Of a stretch of DNA of 26,652 nucleotides, positions 16,844 through 23,133 are shown piece by piece. The stretch's first letter is position 1. The number at the start of each line of letters is the position of its first letter. Source of the stretch: a virus; the IMG/VR virus record IMGVR_UViG_3300047408_000213, positions 1-26,652 of that record, one strand, 5' to 3'. The notes under the pieces were generated by a model. The model worked only from the letters and a program-made list of their open reading frames with translations. It was not told the DNA's origin and searched no databases. The position numbers were made by a program, and so were the translations under genes.

Positions 16844-18151
16844 ATGAAGATACTCGTCGAGAACATAGTGAACAACATCCCGGTTACGTGGGATGACGAG
16901 AAGGAGCGAGACGAATTCCTCGAATCGCTCAAGGAGCAAGGGCAGCTTCACGCAATCATCGTTCGTCAGATGATGGAAGAGAACGAGTTCAACCACGCGA
17001 TGTATCAGGTTGTCACTGGAGCCAAGCGATACGAAGCAGCCAAGCTCTTGGGATGGACCGAGATTGATGCCGAGGTCAAGAACCCTACGGATATCGATGC
17101 CAAGATTATGCGGGTGCATGAGAACCTCCACCGGCACAATCTTCCGTGGTATGAATCTGTCATTCTGGTCCAGCAGCTGCATGAACTTCGCCAGGAGCAG
17201 TTCGGAAAGAAGGAAGGCGTCGGCCGTCCGAAGAAAGACGAGAAGGTATGGGGCGTTCGTGAGACGGCATCGGAGCTGAGTCTCTCCATCGGAGGAGTCT
17301 CGGAAGACCTTGCGTTGGCGAAGGCTGTCATCTACGACCCATCACTGAAGAACATCAAGGACCGCAAGACTGCCATCAAGCTGGTCAGGTCAGCAGCGCG
17401 CCGCATGCAGAACGAGACTGTCGCTGCGATGGGAGACATCACCATCACTGCCGACGAGGTCTATCTCGGAGAGAGCGCAGAGATTCTGGAGCGCATTCCC
17501 GAAGAGACATTCGACGCCTGCATTACCGACCCGCCCTGGCTGAACTTCTACGACCCCGCACTCACCGTGGACAAGAGGACACTTCCAGTCTTCGAGCAAC
17601 TCTATCGAGTACTCAAGACGGATGCGTTTCTCTATCTGTTCGTCTCAGTCGATGACTTCGTTTACTATGGGGGCTACGACTATCTGGACGACAAGGGTGA
17701 GAAGTCCCATCGTCGCGGCGCGCTGGAGAAGCTTGGGTTTCGAGTAGCTAAGACTCCAATCTTTTGGAAGAAGGAGAACAGCCTCTCTCGTCGAGGCGTC
17801 AAGACCTGGGAATACGACCGCGACTTCGAGACGATTCTCGTAGCAGCGAAGGGGTCACCAGTTCTTGCCCGTGTCGGCAATCTCTCTGCCTTCAAGAGCT
17901 TTCCTCAGGTTCCACCAGTCCACATGATTCACCCGAATGAAAAGCCAAGTGTGCTCATTCAGGACATCATCGAGGACTGCACCTTCAAGGGCGCATTTAT
18001 CGTGGACCCATTCGGAGGTTCCGGTGTCACCGCTGCGTCCTGCATCAAGACCGAGCGCAAGTTCATCACCATCGAACGGGACAAGAAGTTTTTCGACGGC
18101 ATCGTTGACCGACTCGCAAAGGTCCGAACCGACAAGGAGAAGTCAGCATGA
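16844..18151 (+). CDS. ParB-domain DNA methyltransferase fusion, 435 aa
   Basis: Two parts are visible. Residues 1-100 are a ParB/Srx-type domain (FLESLKEQGQLHAIIVRQ, VVTGAKRYEAAKLLGW, with G-A-K-R for the usual G-E-R-R, and AKIMRVHENLHRHNLPWYES). An HTH-like linker with TASELSLSIGGVSEDLALAK follows (about 141-160). From residue 200 comes a beta-class amino-methyltransferase: DACITDPPWLNFY (catalytic DPPW, 229-232), HPNEKP (363-368) and VDPFGGSGVTAASCI (SAM-binding motif I, 387-401). DPPW with C-terminal FGGSG is typical of N6-adenine or N4-cytosine methylases. ParB-MTase fusions are known in phages and are thought to modify phage DNA against host restriction. GGAG precedes the ATG. Confidence 0.9.
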   Translation: MKILVENIVNNIPVTWDDEKERDEFLESLKEQGQLHAIIVRQMMEENEFNHAMYQVVTGAKRYEAAKLLGWTEIDAEVKNPTDIDAKIMRVHENLHRHNLPWYESVILVQQLHELRQEQFGKKEGVGRPKKDEKVWGVRETASELSLSIGGVSEDLALAKAVIYDPSLKNIKDRKTAIKLVRSAARRMQNETVAAMGDITITADEVYLGESAEILERIPEETFDACITDPPWLNFYDPALTVDKRTLPVFEQLYRVLKTDAFLYLFVSVDDFVYYGGYDYLDDKGEKSHRRGALEKLGFRVAKTPIFWKKENSLSRRGVKTWEYDRDFETILVAAKGSPVLARVGNLSAFKSFPQVPPVHMIHPNEKPSVLIQDIIEDCTFKGAFIVDPFGGSGVTAASCIKTERKFITIERDKKFFDGIVDRLAKVRTDKEKSA

Positions 18152-18318
18152 GGTATAGCTGCCACTTCTGCCACAAGTCAGTGAGCAGCGAACTGCCGGA
18201 TGACTCGGTGATTCGCGCTACACTCATCTGTCCAGAGTGTTTGGAGCTTGGTGACCCAACGAAGCTCAATGCCGCACTGGATGATATCGCAAAGAAACTC
18301 AAGGAGAAAGCCTCGTGA
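18148..18318 (+). CDS. Zinc-finger microprotein, 56 aa
   Basis: The ATG overlaps the stop of the methyltransferase as ATGA. The protein reads MRYSCHFCHKSVSSELPDDS, then ATLICPECLELG: C-x2-C and C-x2-C pairs 20 residues apart, the form of a small zinc ribbon, followed by a helical Lys/Ala tail. Its stop overlaps the next GTG. Probably binds nucleic acid or a partner protein; function unknown. Confidence 0.7.
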   Translation: MRYSCHFCHKSVSSELPDDSVIRATLICPECLELGDPTKLNAALDDIAKKLKEKAS

Positions 18319-18512
18319 CCGAGAAGCCAAAGCAGGGATTCGCAACGATGTCTCCGGAGCGGCAGCGTGAGTTGGCATCCAAGGGTGGCCGGACCGTGCA
18401 TGAGAGGGGACTTGGCCATCAGTGGACCAGCGAAGAGGCCAAGGAGATGGGTCGAATCGGTGGACGTATCACAGCAGAGCGCCGCAAGAGGTTGAAGGAG
18501 AGTCAGGCATGA
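18315..18512 (+). CDS. KGG-repeat stress-type protein, 65 aa (GTG start)
   Basis: The GTG overlaps the previous stop (GTGA). Residues 8-50 hold two diverged copies of a S/A-x-x-x-x-x-x-K/R-G-G unit: MSPERQRELASKGGRTVHER, then GHQWTSEEAKEMGRIGGRIT. Such KGG or con-10-like repeats occur in hydrophilic bacterial stress proteins and in many phage proteins of unknown role. The C-terminus is basic (ERRKRLKESQA). Coupled by ATGA to the next gene. Confidence 0.7.
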   Translation: MTEKPKQGFATMSPERQRELASKGGRTVHERGLGHQWTSEEAKEMGRIGGRITAERRKRLKESQA

Positions 18513-19138
18513 AACTCTACGTCTCAGGCTCATACGCACACAAGAGCAAGATTCAGGAGCTGGTCGATTTCCTCCTGATTAACGTCTCTGGCATCGAAAT
18601 CACCAGCAGGTGGCTTTCTCTGCCCGAGGAACTGAGCGAGAGCGACAAGGGATTCGACCATCAGTTCTACATCAACGAGGATGTCGAGGATGTTGACCGC
18701 TGTGATGCGGTGGTGCTCATCAACACTACCGACCTCAGCACTACATCTCCAGGCAAATGGATTGAGCTGGGCTACGCGCTCGGACAGGGCAAGCTCGCCA
18801 TCGTCTGGGGCGGCGCGCAGACCTCGCTGTTCCTGCATGACCAGAACGTCGTCTGGCTCCGCAACGATGACTGGTCTGCGCTGGTCCTCGCGCTCCTCGC
18901 TGTAAGAGCAACACTCAACTCACTGGACTTGGAGGGCACAGGTGCAAATCGAACGAACGCGGGAAGAGGACCGGGAAGAGATCGAGAAGGAGCTCCGCCG
19001 AATAACGCTCAAGATCGAGGTGAAGCTCTCCGTCAAGGAATACTCCAGCGAGAAGGTCGCACACTATCTGACCTTGATAGAGCGATTGGAGACAGAGCTT
19101 CGCGAACTGGAGGCCTCGCGGACCCGACTCGAGGCTAG
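18509..19138 (+). CDS. Nucleoside 2-deoxyribosyltransferase-like protein with overprinted tail, 209 aa
   Basis: The ATG at 18509 overlaps the previous stop. Residues 1-140 match the nucleoside 2-deoxyribosyltransferase-like fold: MKLYVSGSYAHKSKI at the start, DVEDVDRCDAVVLINTTD in the middle, and GKWIELGYALGQGKLAIVWG, with a Glu in W-x-E-L-G where the family keeps its catalytic Glu. Such enzymes exchange or cleave bases on deoxynucleosides; phages use them to alter nucleotide pools. The last 65 residues (RTNAGRGPGRDREGAPPNNA onward) are Gly/Arg-rich and overlap the next gene in another frame, so the ancestral stop was probably lost. Confidence 0.75.
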   Translation: MKLYVSGSYAHKSKIQELVDFLLINVSGIEITSRWLSLPEELSESDKGFDHQFYINEDVEDVDRCDAVVLINTTDLSTTSPGKWIELGYALGQGKLAIVWGGAQTSLFLHDQNVVWLRNDDWSALVLALLAVRATLNSLDLEGTGANRTNAGRGPGRDREGAPPNNAQDRGEALRQGILQREGRTLSDLDRAIGDRASRTGGLADPTRG

Positions 19139-19172
19139 GCTCAAGGAGAACCGAATATACGTTGTGAAGTAA
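18942..19172 (+). CDS. Coiled-coil protein, 76 aa (GTG start)
   Basis: GGAGGG lies 5 nt before the GTG. The protein is one long charged coiled coil: MQIERTREEDREEIEKELRR, then SSEKVAHYLTLIERLETELR. Its first 197 bases overlap the end of the deoxyribosyltransferase-like ORF in another frame. The strong ribosome site and heptad pattern make this frame the more credible one in the overlap. Function unknown. It is followed by the polymerase gene two bases after its stop. Confidence 0.7.
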   Translation: MQIERTREEDREEIEKELRRITLKIEVKLSVKEYSSEKVAHYLTLIERLETELRELEASRTRLEARLKENRIYVVK

Positions 19173-19173
19173 C

Positions 19174-21699
19174 ATGTCCAATTACGTCCCAGGTGAGGGA
19201 CCGGGTGACGCTGACTTCGCTATAGTCGGTGAAGCACCCGGTGCCCACGAGGACCGAATCGGCAAGCCATTCGTCGGCCCAACCGGCGACATGCTTGAGG
19301 AGATGCTCTCCGAGATTGGAGTGCATAGGTCCGAGGTCTATCTATCCAACGTCGTCAAGTATCAGCCACCAGGAAACGACATCAAGAAGCTAGAGATGAT
19401 AGGTATCAAACTTGATGCCTGCATCAGTGACCTGTGGATAGAACTTGGCGCAATCAAACCCAACTGCATTCTCGCGCTTGGCAATACAGCGCTGCGAGCA
19501 CTCACTGGGAAAGATGGAATCCAGAAGTGGCGTGGCTCAGTAATACTTGGTAAGGACGCCAAGACGAAGGTAGTTGGAACCATACATCCTGCAGCTCTAC
19601 TCCACAGCGAAGGAGAGGGTCAGGGTGGTGCAATGAGCTGGTCGGCGCGGGTCTATATCGTCCATGATATGCGCCGCGCACTGGAGCATAGCAAGTATCC
19701 AGACTACAGACCACCCAGGAGGCGTCTTGAAATCATACGGTCGGCGGTTTCTCTCGCACGTTTCTTCGAGTTCTATCGGGGTCACGATACGCTGTCTGTT
19801 GACATCGAGGTATTGCGTGCTATCCCTGTCTGCATCGGCCTCTCGTTCCACCCCAACCACGGAGTGTCCATACCGCTCCTCGACGTGTTTTCTCTCCAGA
19901 ATAAGGAAGGTATCCACAGGCATGAACTCGCCCAGATGTGGCGTATTCTTGCAGCCCACCTTGCACGACCAGACCTCAAGGTCATTGGACAAAACTTCAA
20001 GTTCGACCACGAGAAACTAGAGCGGCCTTGCGGGTTCCGTATTGGTAACGTCCGTGCCGACTTGATGCTCATGATGCACACGTTGTATCCAGAGCTACCC
20101 AAGTCGTTAGGCTTCTCGACAAGTATCTACACTGAGGAACCATACTACAAGGACGAAGGTAAAGACTTCAACTTCGCAAAGCAGAAGATAGATGACCTCC
20201 TCACGTATAACGCGCGCGACGCAGCAGTCACACTTGAGGCTGCAAAGAAGTGTCTTGCAGAGGCACGATCGGTCGAGGTCAATGGATTCCCCAACTGGTT
20301 CGACACTTTTTATTTCGGTTTTGTTAATCGTCTCCATTACTTCTATAAGGACATGGAGCGAGTCGGTCTGCCGATTAACAAGGCGAAACGTGCCAAGCTG
20401 GTTGCGGAATACACAGCAAAGGTAGCTGCTGCTGAGAAGTTGATGAATGAGATAGCTGGCTTCGAGCTGAACGTGAACTCTCCGAAGGCCGTAGCTATCT
20501 TCCTCTACAAAGAGCTGAAGTTCCCTGAGCGTGGCGAGTGGGTTATCGGCAAGAATGGTAATCGTTACTTCAAGTATCACACAGATGAAGAAACGATTAT
20601 CGCTCTAGCAGCTAATCATGCTAAGAAGGATGCTAGGAAACGTTCGGCGTGTGAACAAATCCTCGCTACCCGCCGACTGAGAAAAGCTCTCGGAACCTAC
20701 TTCCTCGCGGTGCCAGATTTCGATGGGAGAATGAGAACGTCCTATCGAATTGCCGGTGCTGAGACAGGCCGCACTAGCACATCCCTCCTCAAACCACCAG
20801 TCCGACCGTCAATCGAGGTGAAGATTGGCAAAAAGAAAAAGAAGCGTAATATCGGTCTCGCCTTCCAAACACTCACCAAGTTCGGAGACGGAGCAGAAGT
20901 CCGTGAAATCTTCGAAGCCAACGATGATGAGGAGTTTGTTGAAATCGACCAGTCCCAAGCCGAAGCGCGAGTTGTGGCTCTCCTCGGAAGAGATGAAGCT
21001 ACTCTCGCAATGTTTGGCCGAGTGGATATACATAAGCTCACGGCGTCGTGGATATTTGGTATCCCGCCTGACAAGGTTAATAAAGAGCTTCGGTTTATCG
21101 GAAAAACTACGCGCCACGCTGGGAACTATGGGATGCGGAAACGTCGTCTTATGTTTCTCGTTAATACGGATGCCAAGCGTTACGGCATTGACATTGAGAT
21201 TTCCGAATGGAGGGCTGGTGAGATTCTTGACAAGTTCCACCAGTTCAACCCGTCCATCCGTGAAGTCTTCCACTACGAGGTCGAGCAAGCCCTCCTAAAC
21301 AACATGATGACGCTGGTGAACCCATTCGGTCGCCGTCGTCAGTTCCTGGGCCGGTGGAATGACGAGCTATTGCGTGAGGCCTTCGCGCAGATTCCACAGA
21401 GCACCGTCGCTGACCAAACTAAGAAGGCTGGATTGGAGATTGTGGACAAGATTCCAGACGCGAAGAACTGGATTTGTCTCGAAGCACATGACGCTCTACT
21501 CGCATTAGTCCCGAAGGCGCGCAGAGCCGAGTATCTCAAGGTGGCGATTCCGGCGTTTGAGCGTTCAATTGACTTTACGTGGTGCACGTTGTCGCGTGGT
21601 TCACTCACGATACCGTGCGAGGTCAAAGTAGGGGCAAACTATGGCGCACTAGAGGAGTTGGACATTAAGGGTTTCAGGGATGCCGAACGGGTGGCTTGA
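19174..21699 (+). CDS. polA: Uracil-DNA glycosylase / family A DNA polymerase fusion, 841 aa
   Basis: Three domains. (1) Residues about 8-170 are a family 4/5 UDG-like domain: VGEAPGAHEDRIGKPFVGPT (18-37) and HPAALL (138-143); the N-terminal C-x2-C of Fe-S family 4 UDGs is absent. (2) About 195-365 is a 3'-5' exonuclease: D210-x-E212 (SVDIEV), GQNFKFD (N274, D278), and YNARD (Y345, D349), all intact. (3) About 380-835 is a family A polymerase: motif A VEIDQSQAEARVV (589-601, D592), motif B RFIGKTTRHAGNYG (640-653; R640, K644, Y652) and motif C EAHDALL (770-776), with H-D-A in place of the usual H-D-E. A Lys-rich insertion (KIGKKKKKR) lies before motif A. It is the phage replicase. The UDG part may proofread or exploit uracil. 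The ribosome site is weak. Confidence 0.9.
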   Translation: MSNYVPGEGPGDADFAIVGEAPGAHEDRIGKPFVGPTGDMLEEMLSEIGVHRSEVYLSNVVKYQPPGNDIKKLEMIGIKLDACISDLWIELGAIKPNCILALGNTALRALTGKDGIQKWRGSVILGKDAKTKVVGTIHPAALLHSEGEGQGGAMSWSARVYIVHDMRRALEHSKYPDYRPPRRRLEIIRSAVSLARFFEFYRGHDTLSVDIEVLRAIPVCIGLSFHPNHGVSIPLLDVFSLQNKEGIHRHELAQMWRILAAHLARPDLKVIGQNFKFDHEKLERPCGFRIGNVRADLMLMMHTLYPELPKSLGFSTSIYTEEPYYKDEGKDFNFAKQKIDDLLTYNARDAAVTLEAAKKCLAEARSVEVNGFPNWFDTFYFGFVNRLHYFYKDMERVGLPINKAKRAKLVAEYTAKVAAAEKLMNEIAGFELNVNSPKAVAIFLYKELKFPERGEWVIGKNGNRYFKYHTDEETIIALAANHAKKDARKRSACEQILATRRLRKALGTYFLAVPDFDGRMRTSYRIAGAETGRTSTSLLKPPVRPSIEVKIGKKKKKRNIGLAFQTLTKFGDGAEVREIFEANDDEEFVEIDQSQAEARVVALLGRDEATLAMFGRVDIHKLTASWIFGIPPDKVNKELRFIGKTTRHAGNYGMRKRRLMFLVNTDAKRYGIDIEISEWRAGEILDKFHQFNPSIREVFHYEVEQALLNNMMTLVNPFGRRRQFLGRWNDELLREAFAQIPQSTVADQTKKAGLEIVDKIPDAKNWICLEAHDALLALVPKARRAEYLKVAIPAFERSIDFTWCTLSRGSLTIPCEVKVGANYGALEELDIKGFRDAERVA

Positions 21700-22867
21700 C
21701 AAGGTGTTAGAATACTCCAAGGAATCAGAAAGTCCAAGCCAGTATTTCTACTGGGCTGGCCTTGCTGCACTCGCTGGAGTCGTTCGTAACAAGGTCTACC
21801 TTGACAAGTTCTATTACAAGCTCTACCCGAACCTCTACATCCTGTTGATTGGAAAGTCGGGCATCAGGAAGGGTATTCCGGTTGCGCTTGCAAAGGAGCT
21901 TGTTAATGGAGCAAAGGTAACGCGAGTCATCTCGGGTAGAGCGTCGATTCAGAAAGTGATTAGTGAATTAGCAACAGCCCACTCTACACCGGGAGGACTA
22001 CCGATACTCGATGCCATTGGCTACTTCAGTAGTTCGGAGTTCGCCTCGTTTATCATACAAGATCAGCAGGCTCTCACAATCCTGACGGACCTGTATGATG
22101 GCCATTACCACGCTGATGGCTGGGCGAACATGACGAAAGTCAGTGGCAACGAAAAGCTCAAGAACATCTGCCTGACACTATTCGGCGCGAGCAACGAGGT
22201 CCACTTTAAGGAAGCGGTTCCGGATAACGCTCTCGGTGGTGGATTCATAGCGCGCACCGTCATTGTCTACGCAGACAAAAAGAATGGAGTCAACTCTCTC
22301 ACGCACAGACCGAAGCAATCGTTGGACATCTTAGAGCTGTCCGACTACATCAACAAGGTCAAGCAAGTCGAGGGTGAGTTCACTTGGTCAGAGGATGGCC
22401 GTGACCTCTATGACAAGTGGTATACCGAGTTCAGTGGCGAGGTCAATAATGACGACACTGGCACGCTCGAACGGATACACGACACCGTTCTGAAGATAGC
22501 GATGCTGGTCTCTCTGTCTAGAAAGCTGGACTTGGTCTTAGAGAAGGAGGATATTGCCGAAGCCTTAGAACAGGCGCGGCGGACGGTTCCGGGACTCAAG
22601 CGATTGGTGATGGGTGCTGGTAAGAATCCTCTCGGTCCTCAGACTGCGATGGTTCTTAAAGAACTGTTGACCAGACCATCAACATTCTCTGCCTCCAAGT
22701 CTGAAATACTCACGAAGTATTGGGGGCACTTGGATAGTTACGACCTGGATAGGATTGCAGAGTCACTCCAACAGCAGAAAGCTATCAAGGTTTCGGAAGG
22801 TGGTGGGGACACCTACTACATACTGAATCCGAAGGTGGCTGAGAGCTTCTTCAAGGGGAAAAGCTAA
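21680..22867 (+). CDS. Primase/helicase-like ATPase (DUF3987-like), 395 aa
   Basis: Overlaps the polymerase end by 20 bases, with AGGG before the ATG. Residues 19-36 (PSQYFYWAGLAALAGVVR) and 48-65 (LYPNLYILLIGKSGIRKG) match the start of the DUF3987 / phage primase-helicase ATPase region. Here the P-loop G-K-S-G-I-R-K-G carries Gly where Ser/Thr is normal. SSSEFASF (about 116-123) and the SGE region follow the family outline. The remainder is helical with a winged-helix-like C-terminal domain (TKYWGHLDSYDLDRIAESLQ). The position beside PolA supports a replisome helicase or loader role. Exact activity is not established by eye. Confidence 0.7.
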   Translation: MPNGWLDKVLEYSKESESPSQYFYWAGLAALAGVVRNKVYLDKFYYKLYPNLYILLIGKSGIRKGIPVALAKELVNGAKVTRVISGRASIQKVISELATAHSTPGGLPILDAIGYFSSSEFASFIIQDQQALTILTDLYDGHYHADGWANMTKVSGNEKLKNICLTLFGASNEVHFKEAVPDNALGGGFIARTVIVYADKKNGVNSLTHRPKQSLDILELSDYINKVKQVEGEFTWSEDGRDLYDKWYTEFSGEVNNDDTGTLERIHDTVLKIAMLVSLSRKLDLVLEKEDIAEALEQARRTVPGLKRLVMGAGKNPLGPQTAMVLKELLTRPSTFSASKSEILTKYWGHLDSYDLDRIAESLQQQKAIKVSEGGGDTYYILNPKVAESFFKGKS

Positions 22868-23094
22868 TGGTCTCAGATGACGAGTTGGTCAATCGGTTCA
22901 AGCACCACCCGCCGAGCACACCGGAGATTGCCAAGGCTCACGAGCAGATTCGTGATGGCTTCCTCGAGCAGGCGTTGGCCCTGAACGTCCTGCTCCCTGA
23001 GGGGCGAGACAAGGCACTGGCTTTCACCAAGCTCGAAGAAGCCATGTATCACTCGAACGCAGCCATCGCGAAGAACCAGAGAGTCGGCATGTAG
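22867..23094 (+). CDS. acb2: Acb2/Tad1-hairpin-like anti-CBASS/anti-Thoeris sponge, 75 aa
   Basis: Starts in a TAATG overlap. The sequence has VNRFKHHPPSTPEIAKAHEQ, GRDKALAFTKLEEAMYHSNA, then AIAKN. It follows the plan R-F-x-x-H-P-P near the start, R-(E/D)-K-A-L-A-(L/F)-T-K-L-E-E-A-M in the second helix and N-A-A-I-A-(R/K)-N at the end. This is the pattern of the Acb2-type phage family, small helical proteins that form oligomers and trap cyclic di- and trinucleotides made by CBASS (and, for some, Thoeris) defences. Length (75) and two-helix layout fit. It is the last gene of the early block. The family match is from memory of the motif and was not verified by search. Confidence 0.75.
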   Translation: MVSDDELVNRFKHHPPSTPEIAKAHEQIRDGFLEQALALNVLLPEGRDKALAFTKLEEAMYHSNAAIAKNQRVGM

Positions 23095-23101
23095 CGACTA
23101 G

Positions 23102-23133
23102 GCCGGGGGGTCTCATCGTTGGGACTCCTCGGC
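23102..23133. terminator. Stem-loop between convergent genes
   Basis: GCCGGGGGGTCTC (23102-23114) and GGACTCCTCGGC (23122-23133) can pair with two G-T wobbles in the 39 bp between the converging stops. Neither side has a long U-run, so it is a modest bidirectional terminator candidate. Confidence 0.5.
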
